Origin: an uncultured Bacilli bacterium
GTDB lineage: Bacteria > Bacillota_I > Bacilli_A > RF39 > UBA660
Direction of reading: 5' to 3'
Assembly (NCBI GenBank): GCA_944327425.1
Contig: CALVHJ010000007.1
Coordinates: forward strand, 1-24,302
DNA length: 24,302 nt
The notes beneath the pieces are model-generated. The model had not been told where the DNA came from. It did not search any database and saw only the letters and a list, made by a program, of their open reading frames with translations. Below, piece after piece: positions 1 to 7,700 of this stretch. The translations under genes and the position numbers were made by a program. How positions within the stretch are numbered: position 1 is the first letter of the stretch; each line of letters begins with the position of its first letter.

Positions 1-634
1 AATAGAAAAGCCAGAAACACCTAATGAGAATATTTATATTGTTAAAAGTGGAGATACTTTGTATGCAATAGCTAACCAATATGGTATGACAGTTGATGAA
101 CTTAAAGCTTTGAATAATCTTACTAGTAATACACTTTCTATTGGGCAAAAGTTAGTTGTAAGTGCCGGTAATACTGGTACATTAGATACTTATACAGTTA
201 AGGCTGGAGATACTTTATATTCTATTGCTAATAAATACGGATTAACAGTAAATGAGTTGAAACAATTAAATAATCTTACTAGTGATGTTTTGAGTATTGG
301 CCAGATTTTAAATGTAAGTAATAGTATTACTCCTACTCCATCTAATACTTATACAGTAAAATCGGGTGATTCTTTATATAGTATTGCTAAACAATATGGA
401 ATAACAGTTGATGCTCTAAAAAGTGCTAATGGAAAAACATCTAATTTACTTTCTATTGGAGAAGTTTTAATAATTCCTACAACAAATAGTAGTTCTATAA
501 CTTATACAGTAAAATCAGGGGATAGTTTATGGAAAATAGCTACTAATTATGGTATAAGTGTAAATGCCTTAAAACAAGCGAATAACCTTACTAGTGATTT
601 ATTATCTATAGGTCAAGTACTTAGTATTCCTTAA
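1..634 (+). CDS. LysM repeat protein, 3' part (start outside window)
   Basis: The reading frame is open from base 2, so the start lies upstream of the window. The visible part is four LysM domains of about 44 residues, each opening with a Y-x-V-K-x-G-D-x-L motif (near bases 35, 190, 350 and 503) and closing with an L-S-I-G-Q/E-x-L motif. The first is cut near its beginning. Short Ser/Thr/Pro/Asn linkers separate the repeats and the protein ends directly after the last one. LysM binds N-acetylglucosamine-containing glycans such as peptidoglycan, so this tail probably anchors an exported protein to the wall or spore cortex. No catalytic domain is visible; an N-terminal hydrolase domain upstream is possible but unseen. 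A TTG at base 59 is internal Leu, not a start. A terminator follows at once. Confidence 0.9.
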   Translation, partial: IEKPETPNENIYIVKSGDTLYAIANQYGMTVDELKALNNLTSNTLSIGQKLVVSAGNTGTLDTYTVKAGDTLYSIANKYGLTVNELKQLNNLTSDVLSIGQILNVSNSITPTPSNTYTVKSGDSLYSIAKQYGITVDALKSANGKTSNLLSIGEVLIIPTTNSSSITYTVKSGDSLWKIATNYGISVNALKQANNLTSDLLSIGQVLSIP

Positions 635-641
635 ATAGATA

Positions 642-676
642 AATAACTCAAGCTTTTAATCTTGGGTTATTTTTTT
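642..676 (+). terminator. Rho-independent terminator of the LysM gene
   Basis: An 11-bp stem (642-652 with 661-671, one G-U pair) encloses an 8-base loop and is followed by a run of T to base 676. It begins 8 bases after the LysM stop codon. Confidence 0.8.
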
Positions 677-756
677 ATAATAAAGTTAAATAGAATTTAT
701 TTAAACAACTTGTGATATGACTATTTTTTTGATATATTTTTATATAGGTGAAGTTT

Positions 757-1215
757 ATGAAAATAAGAGGATTTGAAATAGTTAAAGGTTATGAGGATAA
801 AGGAATTCATTTACCAGTTAGAAAAACTAAATGTTCAGCTGGATATGATATTGAAGCGGCAGATGATGTAGTTATACACCCTTTTAAATTAGGCTGTAAA
901 CCTACTTTAATACCAACGGGTTTAAAAGCATATTGTTTAGAAGATGAGTATTATATGCTTGTAAATAGGAGTAGTGGTCCTAAAAAAGGATTAGTAATGT
1001 CTAATGGTATTGGTATTATTGATAGTGATTATTATGGAAATATCGATAATGATGGGCATTTTTATTTTCAGTATTATAATGTTTTAGATCATGATATTGT
1101 GATTCATAAGGGTGATGTAATTGGTCAAGTAATATTTCAAAAATATTTGTTGTGTGATAATGATACGTCTGATGGTATACGTACTGGAGGTTTTGGTTCT
1201 ACTGATATAAAATAA
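757..1215 (+). CDS. dut: dUTP diphosphatase (dUTPase), trimeric family
   Basis: A 152-residue protein with the five dUTPase motifs in order: AGYDIEAA near residue 28, NRSSGPKKG near 73, NGIGIIDSDYYGNI near 85 with the catalytic Asp, KGDVIGQVIFQKY near 123, and the C-terminal RTGGFGST that closes over the nucleotide. The trimeric enzymes hydrolyse dUTP to dUMP and diphosphate, keeping uracil out of DNA and feeding dTMP synthesis. A small insertion (NDGHF) sits between motifs 3 and 4. A GTG at 748 is in frame, but AGGTGA at 745-750 is well placed for the ATG at 757, which I chose. The gene stands alone and converges on cwlJ. Confidence 0.92.
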   Translation: MKIRGFEIVKGYEDKGIHLPVRKTKCSAGYDIEAADDVVIHPFKLGCKPTLIPTGLKAYCLEDEYYMLVNRSSGPKKGLVMSNGIGIIDSDYYGNIDNDGHFYFQYYNVLDHDIVIHKGDVIGQVIFQKYLLCDNDTSDGIRTGGFGSTDIK

Positions 1216-1245
1216 AAGAACTATGTATATTTAATATAGTTCTTG
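1211..1245 (-). terminator. Terminator of the cwlJ-like gene
   Basis: A 9-bp stem, AAGAACTAT with ATAGTTCTT (1217-1225 and 1236-1244), reads on the minus strand into a T-rich stretch. The cwlJ stop codon lies inside the loop. On the plus strand no T run follows, so it serves the minus-strand gene mainly. Confidence 0.6.
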
Positions 1246-1650
1246 ACATTGGCCACTTACTGGTCTATAAAAACAATGATTTTTATATTTTCCGGCTAAA
1301 GGTTGATCATACCAAGTTTCAGTACAACTATTTGATCTTGGGGCATAGAACCATAATGAATGTGTAGCGGGATAATAATATTCTCCTCTTAAAGTACGTT
1401 CAGCTAAATTTTTTTCTGCAGTTGTTGCGGACCCATAAAACAAAGATGAATTTGTACCAACAAATTGATTTGGTTGATATATGGCATCTTCAATACTATC
1501 AATATTTTTAAAAGTGTAACAATCCGCTATAACTCTATTTACAACAACATTACCTACCATAAGCATGCCTAAATCTCCTTCGGTTTGAGCTTCTGCTCGC
1601 ATAATTCTTGCTAATAAATCTAATTCTTTAGTCGTATAATTTACTAACAT
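1231..1650 (-). CDS. cwlJ: Spore cortex-lytic hydrolase, CwlJ/SleB family (Hydrolase_2)
   Basis: A 139-residue protein with no signal peptide, matching the Hydrolase_2 (SleB/CwlJ) fold in length and motifs: LARIMRAEAQTEG at residues 13-25 holds the likely catalytic Glu (E20), followed by VGNVVVNRV, QPNQF and the C-terminal HSLWFYAPR and HCFYRPV segments. SleB and CwlJ are cortex-lytic enzymes that cut spore peptidoglycan containing muramic-delta-lactam during germination. The lack of an export signal and of a SleB-type peptidoglycan-binding domain favours CwlJ, which in Bacillus subtilis is made in the mother cell and deposited in the coat. AGGTGA lies 7 bases before the ATG. No gerQ is adjacent. 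It complements cwlD in this window, which makes the cortex-specific lactam. Confidence 0.85.
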   Translation of the reverse strand: MLVNYTTKELDLLARIMRAEAQTEGDLGMLMVGNVVVNRVIADCYTFKNIDSIEDAIYQPNQFVGTNSSLFYGSATTAEKNLAERTLRGEYYYPATHSLWFYAPRSNSCTETWYDQPLAGKYKNHCFYRPVSGQCQELY

Positions 1651-1703
1651 AATAAAATCACCTAATTTATTATATGAAAATGCTTTTAAATTGGTTTTAT
1701 TTA

Positions 1704-1712
1704 TGTTATAAT
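1704..1712 (+). promoter_or_regulatory. Extended -10 promoter of tRNA-Trp
   Basis: TGT-TATAAT (extended -10) ends 22 bases before the first base of the tRNA. The -35 position (TTTTAA at 1684-1689, 17-bp spacer) is poor, as is common with extended -10 promoters. Confidence 0.55.
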
Positions 1713-1734
1713 TGATTTATCTTGAAAGAGATTT

Positions 1735-1808
1735 AGGGGATTAGTTAAATGGTATAATAGGAGTCTCCAAAACTTTAGTTGGGAGTTCGATTCTCTCATC
1801 CCCTGCCA
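1735..1808 (+). tRNA. trnW: tRNA-Trp (anticodon CCA)
   Basis: A full cloverleaf can be drawn: acceptor AGGGGAT (1735-1741) pairs with ATCCCCT, discriminator G and an encoded CCA end at 1806-1808. The anticodon stem is GGAGT/ACTTT with loop CTCCAAA, putting CCA at 1767-1769. The T arm contains GTTCGATTC. The anticodon reads UGG only, which fits UGA being a stop codon here. Confidence 0.97.
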
Positions 1809-1904
1809 GATGATTATAATTTCAAATTTTTATAATATTATTTAAGTTAATGATATTATAAAAGTTGAAGTTTTTATATAAATGAAATAGTTGGAGGTTT
1901 AATT

Positions 1905-2207
1905 GTGTTTAATATCGAGATTCCATATCCAATTGGGACATATTTAAAAAAGATCGAAAATGGTCAAGAACATTTAGATAAAGTTGTTAAATATATAATT
2001 ACGGAACAAGGATTATTTGTTATTTTACAATTAGATGTTAATAAAGATCCTAGATTAAGTAGAGAAATAAGTGTTAATGATTTATTAAACAATTGGGTTA
2101 TTGATCAAGGTATTCACTTTACTACATCTATTGGTTCACTTGTAAATACTAATCTTGATTTTTCTAATTGCGATGTTATTTTAAGTAGAGAAAGAAAAAA
2201 ATTATGA
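1905..2207 (+). CDS. Hypothetical protein, 100 aa
   Basis: I do not recognise this family. It starts with GTG; GGAGG at 1893-1897 is 7 bases upstream, which fixes the start. The protein is soluble, without signal peptide or membrane segment, and alternates short hydrophobic strands with polar turns (IEIPYPIGTYLKK, GLFVILQLDV, VNDLLNNWVID), so a small beta-barrel domain is plausible. It ends in a basic RERKKL tail. It lies 31 bases upstream of the lipoprotein gene on the same strand and probably heads that three-gene operon. No promoter was resolved; readthrough from the tRNA is possible because no terminator follows it. Confidence 0.7.
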   Translation: MFNIEIPYPIGTYLKKIENGQEHLDKVVKYIITEQGLFVILQLDVNKDPRLSREISVNDLLNNWVIDQGIHFTTSIGSLVNTNLDFSNCDVILSRERKKL

Positions 2208-2238
2208 AAGTGTATTTGTAATAAAAAGGAGTTGGGTT

Positions 2239-3189
2239 ATGAAAAAAATTATAAAAGTATTTACGTTAGTTTTAGGTATTCTTTTAATTACTGGCTGTAT
2301 GAATTATAGTTTTAAAACAGCTATAAATGATGATAAAAGTGTTGATATTGAAATGAGTATGGATATTAATTTATTTGAATTTGCACAAACAATTTTTTCT
2401 GATGATGATTTAAGATTACTTTATTATGAAACTTTATTTGGCAGTGTATGTTCTGCAAATTGTTCGATGTATAATGAAGGAACAAATGATTATATTACTT
2501 GTACAGATGAGTGTTTGAGTTCATTAGGGAATATTGAAGTACCTACTGATGATGAATTAAAATCATATTTAGATGAATATCTTAATTCTGATGAATTTAA
2601 TGAGGAAGAATTATTTTCTGATGAAAATGTTCAAGAATTAGAAGCGAAAGGATATACAGTAGCAACTAATTTAGATAAAGAAAATTATTTATATGAAGTT
2701 ACTATTTCGCAAAATTTTGCTAGTATTGATGATATTTCCTCGACATCAGCTGAATCTATTAACCTTGAAGAGATTTTTAATGGTCAAGCTGATAATGTTT
2801 TCTTTTTGAAAACAGCTAATGATACATATAGAGCTAATTATATATGGGAGATTACGGAAGAAGGAACTTCAATGCAAGGTATGGATATAAGTGAATTTAT
2901 TACTATTAATTATGAAGTTACATTACCTAATCCTGCTATAAATAATAATGCTACAAATGTTAGTGATGATGCTAAAACTCTTATTTGGAATTTAAATAGT
3001 AATAATACTATTGATTATGAATTTTCTTTTATTTCTGATGAAGAAAATAATGAATCAACTACTCTTATTGAAGAAGATAATAAAAGTAGTAATGATACTT
3101 TAAAAATTATAGCTATTTGTTTAATAGCTTTTGGTAGTATTGGTATAATTGTAATGCTTATTTTGTTATATAAAAATAGAGGACAATAA
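2239..3189 (+). CDS. LppM-like lipoprotein with C-terminal membrane anchor
   Basis: A 316-residue exported protein. Residues 1-19 form a type II signal peptide ending in the lipobox LITGC, so Cys20 would be lipidated. The opening MNYSFKTAINDDKSVDIEMSM resembles the LppM/DUF3153 lipoproteins; this is recognition by eye. Residues near 74-95 carry a paired cysteine pattern (CSANC ... CTDEC) that could form disulfides. The middle is acidic. A second hydrophobic segment near residues 288-310 is followed by KNRGQ, so the protein appears anchored at both ends with an extracellular domain of about 260 residues. AAGGAG precedes the ATG. Function is unknown; the next gene starts 2 bases after its stop. 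Confidence 0.8.
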   Translation: MKKIIKVFTLVLGILLITGCMNYSFKTAINDDKSVDIEMSMDINLFEFAQTIFSDDDLRLLYYETLFGSVCSANCSMYNEGTNDYITCTDECLSSLGNIEVPTDDELKSYLDEYLNSDEFNEEELFSDENVQELEAKGYTVATNLDKENYLYEVTISQNFASIDDISSTSAESINLEEIFNGQADNVFFLKTANDTYRANYIWEITEEGTSMQGMDISEFITINYEVTLPNPAINNNATNVSDDAKTLIWNLNSNNTIDYEFSFISDEENNESTTLIEEDNKSSNDTLKIIAICLIAFGSIGIIVMLILLYKNRGQ

Positions 3190-3191
3190 CT

Positions 3192-3380
3192 ATGAGTATA
3201 TTAAAAGAGCTTTTTAAGGTGTTTTTGGCAAGTGAAACACCTGAGGATAAAGAAAAAAGAATTAATGATAAATTATTTATGGATGAAGCTAAAGCTTATG
3301 GCTTAACTAAAGAGGAAATAGAAGCGTGTAAGAAAAGTGGTATTACTCCTGAAGAATGGGTGAATGATAAAGAACAATGA
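3192..3380 (+). CDS. Hypothetical small protein, 62 aa
   Basis: A short soluble, charged, mostly helical protein with no signal peptide. It has a hydrophobic start (ILKELFKVFLAS), a KEKRINDK stretch and a C-terminal helical pair around AYGLTKEEIEACKKSGITPEEW. The two TKEE/TPEE helix caps suggest a small helix-turn-helix or UBA-like bundle, but I cannot assign a family. It starts 2 bases after the lipoprotein stop, with AGAGGA upstream inside that gene, so the two are probably translationally coupled. A terminator follows. Confidence 0.7.
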   Translation: MSILKELFKVFLASETPEDKEKRINDKLFMDEAKAYGLTKEEIEACKKSGITPEEWVNDKEQ

Positions 3381-3412
3381 GTAAGGGATAATTAATAATA
3401 GAAGAAGTTGTT

Positions 3413-3435
3413 GTCATTAGATAATGACTTTTTTT
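3413..3435 (+). terminator. Terminator of the 1905-3380 operon
   Basis: GTCATTA and TAATGAC (3413-3419, 3422-3428) form a 7-bp stem with a 2-base gap, which in practice would open to a slightly larger loop, followed by seven T. Confidence 0.75.
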
Positions 3436-3484
3436 GATATTTTACATAAATTTGAAATGCCATTTATAGATTAAATAATAATAA

Positions 3485-3524
3485 ACAAAAAAATAGCGCC
3501 TAAATCATCTAATGAATTAGGCAC
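3485..3524 (-). terminator. Terminator of the sigma/anti-sigma operon
   Basis: On the minus strand GTGCCTAA pairs with TTTAGGCGC-type sequence (3517-3524 with 3496-3504), with three further pairs inside, followed by a T-rich tail (A run at 3486-3493 on the plus strand). It lies 25 bases past the anti-sigma stop. Confidence 0.75.
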
Positions 3525-3548
3525 AACTTCATTTTTAATGCAAGTTTT

Positions 3549-4787
3549 TTAATCGTCAATTTCACTATTTAATATTGCTCCAGTATAAGCATCAATTTCA
3601 TATTCATATTCATAATAGCTGTATTTAAATTCTATTTCATAAGTTGTTCTATTATCATCAACATCTAATTCTACTTTATCAAATCTTACTTCATTACTAG
3701 ATAACCCTGCATGATTTAAGGCTATTTCCTGAGCTCTTTCTTTTCCAATATAAGTATTATTAGTTGTTATATTATTAGTTGAGTTGTTAGAAGAATTGTT
3801 AGATGTATTATTATTTGAATTATTGTTATTAGTTGAGTTATTATTTGTAGAAGCATTATTGTTAACAGTATGATGTTCTCCATCTCTATCATATTCTATA
3901 ATATCACCGGTAATAGCATTAATTTCATAATCATACTCTACATTATTATAATAAAACTCAATTTCATAAACAATGACATAGTCATAGTCCATTTCAATTT
4001 CGTAGTGTGCAACATCGGACGCACTTACTCCAGCATGATTTAAAGCAATTGTTAAAGCATTGTCTCTTCCAATATATGCTTTCTCACTTGCTGAACCAAC
4101 AGTATTATCCGTATTTCCCAGAAGTAAGTTAAGTTCATTAATAGAAAGTCCTGCTAATTCATCAAATGTATGAATAGGATTATTAGCAATGACTTGATTA
4201 ATTAACTGCACTTTCCCCTCAGATATATTATACTCAGTTGCTAAATCACTATAATTATCGTTAATTTTTTGACTTACAACTGAATAATCATCACCAATGT
4301 TTAAGTTATTTAATAACTCTACTCGTAATGCTTCGCTGTCTTTTCCATCAACACTAATTAAAATCGAATTTGCCAAGTCGTCCAAGTATCCTAGTTGTAC
4401 CATAGAACCAATTAAAGCATTCACTGCTACATTGATATCACTACCAACTAAATCCATATCTTGTAAAACGGTTTTTGCATCTTCATTATTAGCTAATACT
4501 TCTCTTACTTCATTTTGTTTATTTACTTTTAATTCTAAACTAGGATTAACATCAATTCCAATAGTATTTTGAATCATAATATAATTATTATAATAAAATC
4601 CCCCAAAAATAAGCAGGCAAAATACAGCCGTACAAACTGAACTCAGCCAAATAAATGTCTTTTTCTTTTTATTTACATTATTATCCATATAAACATAATT
4701 TCCTTTCTTATTTAATATTTGTTCGTCAAATTCTGGAAGTTTAACATTTAAAAATGTTTCCTTTATTTGCTTCTTCATCTTTTTCAT
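3549..4787 (-). CDS. RsgI-like anti-sigma factor with two PepSY domains
   Basis: A 412-residue membrane protein. Residues 1-45 are charged and would be cytoplasmic; residues about 44-66 form the single membrane span (FIWLSSVCTAVFCLLIFGGF). Just outside it lies an RsgI-type segment with GIDVNPSLELKVNKQNEV near residue 77, a hallmark of SigI-anti-sigma proteins of the RsgI family. Two PepSY-like repeats follow (residues about 240-303 and 347-410), each opening with YIG-K/R-x-x-A-x-x-IALNHAG and ending in EYEI-A-TG-I. They are joined by an Asn/Ser/Thr-rich linker. The start codon overlaps the sigma gene stop in ATGA, so both are co-translated. The protein probably holds the sigma factor inactive until an external signal is sensed. 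Pairing RsgI-type features with an ECF sigma instead of SigI is notable. Confidence 0.85.
   Translation of the reverse strand: MKKMKKQIKETFLNVKLPEFDEQILNKKGNYVYMDNNVNKKKKTFIWLSSVCTAVFCLLIFGGFYYNNYIMIQNTIGIDVNPSLELKVNKQNEVREVLANNEDAKTVLQDMDLVGSDINVAVNALIGSMVQLGYLDDLANSILISVDGKDSEALRVELLNNLNIGDDYSVVSQKINDNYSDLATEYNISEGKVQLINQVIANNPIHTFDELAGLSINELNLLLGNTDNTVGSASEKAYIGRDNALTIALNHAGVSASDVAHYEIEMDYDYVIVYEIEFYYNNVEYDYEINAITGDIIEYDRDGEHHTVNNNASTNNNSTNNNNSNNNTSNNSSNNSTNNITTNNTYIGKERAQEIALNHAGLSSNEVRFDKVELDVDDNRTTYEIEFKYSYYEYEYEIDAYTGAILNSEIDD
3753..3866 (-). repeat. Low-complexity Asn/Ser/Thr linker coding region
   Basis: AAT/AAC-rich codons encode about 38 residues of almost only Asn, Ser and Thr between the two PepSY repeats of the anti-sigma protein. 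It resembles an extended wall-spanning linker and may vary in length by slippage. Confidence 0.7.
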
Positions 4788-5290
4788 TCTTCATCCTCCT
4801 TTAAAAGAAGTTTTAACTTTTTCATTGCTCGATGATATTTAGAGAGAGTCGTAGATAATTTTAAAACTAATATTCGAGCTATTTCATGGAATTTAAACCC
4901 ATCAACTACATGCAACACAACAATATTTCTTTCTTCTTCATTCAAAGCTTTTAATACGGTTTCAACGAGTAGTTTATCATCATAATTATGATAAGTCACA
5001 AATTCTATCTCCTCAATATTGATTGTCTTCTTATTGCTCCGAATTTTTGAATAAGCAATATTTTTTGTAATGGTATAAATCCAAGCTAAAGGTTTATTCT
5101 TGTTTTCATATCTATCAATATTATGATAAACATTAATAAACGTTTCTTGCAAAGTGTCCATTGCATCTTCATGGTTTCTTAAGATACTAAGTGCAAAACT
5201 ATAAATTTGATTTTTTATTAATTCATATAATTCCTTTAAAGCATCTTCCTCTCCATTTTTGATCCTATCCAAGTACTTGTCAAGTTCCAT
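4784..5290 (-). CDS. ECF-type sigma-70 family RNA polymerase sigma factor
   Basis: A 168-residue protein with region 2 near residues 10-78 (DALKELYELIKNQIYSFALS, DTLQETFINVYHNIDRY, PLAWIYTITKNIA) and region 4 near 105-160 (LKALNEEERNIVVLHVVDGF, FHEIARILVLKLSTTLSKYHRAMKKLK). No region 1 or 3 is seen, which fits the ECF class. A start 30 bases upstream is in frame, but AGAGGAG sits 6 bases before the ATG at 5290, which I chose. The anti-sigma gene overlaps its stop by 4 bases. The usual GxSxxTVKSR motif of region 4 is degenerate here (VLKLSTTLSKY). A sigma-A-like promoter lies about 80 bases upstream. Confidence 0.9.
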   Translation of the reverse strand: MELDKYLDRIKNGEEDALKELYELIKNQIYSFALSILRNHEDAMDTLQETFINVYHNIDRYENKNKPLAWIYTITKNIAYSKIRSNKKTINIEEIEFVTYHNYDDKLLVETVLKALNEEERNIVVLHVVDGFKFHEIARILVLKLSTTLSKYHRAMKKLKLLLKEDEE

Positions 5291-5368
5291 ATTTTTACTC
5301 CTCTCATATATATAACGCATAAAATAGGTTCTTTATTGCACTAATTTTTTAAAAATTTACCTACTAAT

Positions 5369-5397
5369 AATATACGATATTAGAAATAGAAAAGCAA
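5369..5397 (-). promoter_or_regulatory. Candidate sigma-A promoter of the sigma/anti-sigma operon
   Basis: TTGCTT (5392-5397), a 17-bp spacer and TATATT (5369-5374) on the minus strand. The leader to the ATG at 5290 would be about 70 bases. I saw no clear ECF-type AAC/CGT promoter for autoregulation. Confidence 0.45.
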
Positions 5398-5492
5398 GAA
5401 AATCATTAAATAAAAAAAATACTCAACTTATCATGTTAATTAGTAACCATTTATTAAAATTAAATCGTTTTAGATTATTCTTCTTCCTCTAA

Positions 5493-5516
5493 TAAAAAAA
5501 AGATCATCAAGATCTT
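5493..5516 (-). terminator. Terminator of the abi-htrA operon
   Basis: AAGATC/GATCTT (5500-5505, 5511-5516) with a 5-base loop, followed on the minus strand by eight T. The stem overlaps the htrA stop codon. Confidence 0.75.
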
Positions 5517-6636
5517 AATTTTGACTAGCAACTAATAAAATTGTTACTTCTCTTTCTCTACCATTTCTAATTATAGTTAAAGTCATTTCATCACCTACAT
5601 TATGACGATATAAATAATATCTTAAATAAGCACTAGATGTAGCATCATTGCCATCAACTTTGGTAATTATATCTCCTACTTCTAAACCTGCTTGATCAGC
5701 GGGACTATTATTTTCAAAATCCGTAACGATTATACCACTTGTTACATCAGCATTTATAATTGTTTCATAATAATCACGATAATAATAAGGGTTAGTATAA
5801 ACACTTGATACATCTAGCATGTAAATACCTAAATAAGGCCTTTGTATATCATCACCATTAATGATGGTTTCCGCATATTCAATAGCAGTTTCAATAGGAA
5901 TAGCAAATCCCATTCCTTCAATAGTTGAACTTGCTAGTTTTATTGAGGTGATACCAATTACTTCTCCATTAGAATTTGATAGCGGACCTCCACTATTACC
6001 ATTATTTATCGCCGCATCAGTTTGAATTGTATTAACTACCATTGGAGTTGTGGTATTACCACTAGTAAGTTCTACTTCAACTAATCTATCTTTTCCTGAT
6101 ACTATACCTCTAGTAACACTCCATGAATAAGCACTATCTATTGGAGCACCAATTGCAAATACAGTGTCACCAAGTCTGGCATCTTCGCTGCTACCTATTT
6201 CGGCAATAGAAATAATATATTCTTCATCTACTGCTAAAACTGCTATATCAGAATAAACATCATTACCTACTACTTCGGCTTGTACAACAGTACCATCAGT
6301 AAATGTTACATAAACTTCATCGCCATTTTCAATAACATGGTTATTGGTAAGTAAATATGCTATTCCATCCTCTGTTTTATAAACAAAACCTGTTCCTGAA
6401 TAAGCGCTATTTGTAGTATACGCATTTACTACTACTACGGAATCATATACTTTTTCAACAGCATCAGCAATGCCTTCATCTGTTACGGTTACGTCTTTTT
6501 CTAATTTTGTTACGGTAGTTCCAATAATGTTAGGAAAAAAGTAAAATATTCCATATAAAGCAAGCATTCCTAATAAAAAAGTAATTATTAATATGATGCC
6601 ATTTCTTAGTGTGTTGTTTTTTTTCTTTTCAACCAT
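5515..6636 (-). CDS. htrA: HtrA/DegP-family serine protease, membrane-anchored, with PDZ domain
   Basis: A 373-residue protein. Residues 12-34 form a signal anchor (IILIITFLLGMLALYGIFYF). The trypsin-like domain (about 55-255) shows the full catalytic triad: H100 in LLTNNHVIE, D130 in DVYSDIAVL and S215 in NNGNSGGPL. A PDZ domain follows near 268-370 (YLGIYMLDV, SPADQAGLEVGDIITKVDG). HtrA proteases degrade or refold misfolded exported proteins at the cell surface. The start is 1 base after the stop of the upstream Abi gene; AAGGA lies 9 bases before the ATG inside that gene, so the two are coupled. In Bacillus, htrA genes are usually CssRS-controlled; no such context is seen here. Confidence 0.93.
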   Translation of the reverse strand: MVEKKKNNTLRNGIILIITFLLGMLALYGIFYFFPNIIGTTVTKLEKDVTVTDEGIADAVEKVYDSVVVVNAYTTNSAYSGTGFVYKTEDGIAYLLTNNHVIENGDEVYVTFTDGTVVQAEVVGNDVYSDIAVLAVDEEYIISIAEIGSSEDARLGDTVFAIGAPIDSAYSWSVTRGIVSGKDRLVEVELTSGNTTTPMVVNTIQTDAAINNGNSGGPLSNSNGEVIGITSIKLASSTIEGMGFAIPIETAIEYAETIINGDDIQRPYLGIYMLDVSSVYTNPYYYRDYYETIINADVTSGIIVTDFENNSPADQAGLEVGDIITKVDGNDATSSAYLRYYLYRHNVGDEMTLTIIRNGREREVTILLVASQN

Positions 6637-6637
6637 T

Positions 6638-7567
6638 TTAATCCATCCTTACAATATCTTTATAATTTTTAGGGAAACCCATACGATCAAGTACTTTGTC
6701 TATCTTAATACTGTGAAGCCTTCCTGATAAATAATCTAATTCGTAGGATATTTCATTTAACATGTTAGTAAAATTATCAGGTCTTAAAAGTCGTTTTAAG
6801 ATAATTATTAAAGCAAATAAATCATTGATACCATAAATATATTCCCCATTCATGGTAGGAATATTCAAAAGTTTATGATATTTTGTTATTGGTATTTCCT
6901 TTTGAGTTTTATGTTCGTAACATATGTCTTCATGAGCACATAAATTACGATAATTGGCAATGATAGGAAGGTATGTTAATAAACTTTCGACATCTACATT
7001 AAAAATGTCAGCGATTTTTTGTTGGTCTTCAAGTTTTAAAATTGTATAAAGTTCCCCTACTATGCCAAATGATAACACTTTTACAACGACCCAAAGAGGA
7101 ATATAACCATAGTTACTTTGATAATGTTTTGTTGCGGTATGTTCTCTACCATTTATAATAATTTGTCTTTTTATTTTTTTTACTAAATCATTAACTTGTC
7201 TAGATTTTTTGGGGTCGGTTGTAAAATTGCTAGGATTTAAATATTTTTTCTCTTTAAATCCATATTTGCGGGATAATTCGTAAGAAATAATACTTTTTAT
7301 ATTATTTTCTAGTATTAATATGTTTTTAAAGAGTATATTTCTTAGTTGTCTGTCAAAATAAAATAAAGCATATATTTCTCGAAAGTTAGTTCCCTTAATA
7401 AATGTTTTGTCTTTGCTTGATTTATAAAATAGATATCGATAACCGTTGATAAAAAAGTAATTTTCTCTTAGAAGAATATTTTTTACATACTCTTCATCGT
7501 CAATTGTTAAATTTTTACTTCGAAGTATTTTAACTTGTTCATCTAGGGTTTTAAATATTTTTTCCAT
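6638..7567 (-). CDS. Abi_2 (AbiD/AbiF-like) HEPN protein
   Basis: A 309-residue soluble protein matching the Abi_2 family by its opening (LKNRGLTIDD-type KNLTIDDEEYVKNILLRENYF, then INGYRYLFYK), the FDRQLRNILFKNILILENNIK helix and the C-terminal NYRNLCAHEDICY. The last contains the HEPN ribonuclease motif R-x4-H (R207, H212 counted from the ATG at 7567). Abi_2 proteins are phage abortive-infection factors, and HEPN domains of this type are usually RNases; a single-gene defence or toxin role is therefore likely, but unproven. A GTG at 7576 is in frame; AGGTGG at 7572-7577 is spaced for ATG 7567. htrA follows 1 base later. No antitoxin gene is adjacent. Confidence 0.85.
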   Translation of the reverse strand: MEKIFKTLDEQVKILRSKNLTIDDEEYVKNILLRENYFFINGYRYLFYKSSKDKTFIKGTNFREIYALFYFDRQLRNILFKNILILENNIKSIISYELSRKYGFKEKKYLNPSNFTTDPKKSRQVNDLVKKIKRQIIINGREHTATKHYQSNYGYIPLWVVVKVLSFGIVGELYTILKLEDQQKIADIFNVDVESLLTYLPIIANYRNLCAHEDICYEHKTQKEIPITKYHKLLNIPTMNGEYIYGINDLFALIIILKRLLRPDNFTNMLNEISYELDYLSGRLHSIKIDKVLDRMGFPKNYKDIVRMD

Positions 7568-7653
7568 GTTATCCACCTATTATAATTATATCACAAAGAA
7601 CACGTATATTGTAAAAAAGTTACTTGTTACAAATGTTAATATTTTGTGAAAGT

Positions 7654-7682
7654 TTGGTGAAGTTTGATTTTTATGATATAAT
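7654..7682 (+). promoter_or_regulatory. Sigma-A promoter of the phospholipase C-like gene
   Basis: TTGGTG (7654-7659), 17-bp spacer, TATAAT (7677-7682). GGGAGG follows at 7689-7694, so transcription would start only a few bases before the SD, near 7689, giving a very short leader. Confidence 0.5.
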
Positions 7683-7700
7683 CATATTGGGAGGTTTTTT

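Noticed and set aside
59..634. TTG at 59 as start of the LysM protein
   Set aside because: The frame is open upstream and the TTG is the Leu of the conserved SGDTLY of the first LysM domain.
1668..1696. Sigma-K-like site (AACC, 16 bases, CATATAATA) upstream of cwlJ on the minus strand
   Set aside because: The implied transcription start near 1661 falls inside the SD at 1658-1663, which would leave no usable leader.
1735..1808. Reassigned genetic code with UGA as Trp, as in Mollicutes
   Set aside because: Several genes end in TGA at positions fitting their families, Trp is TGG in conserved motifs, and the tRNA anticodon is CCA.
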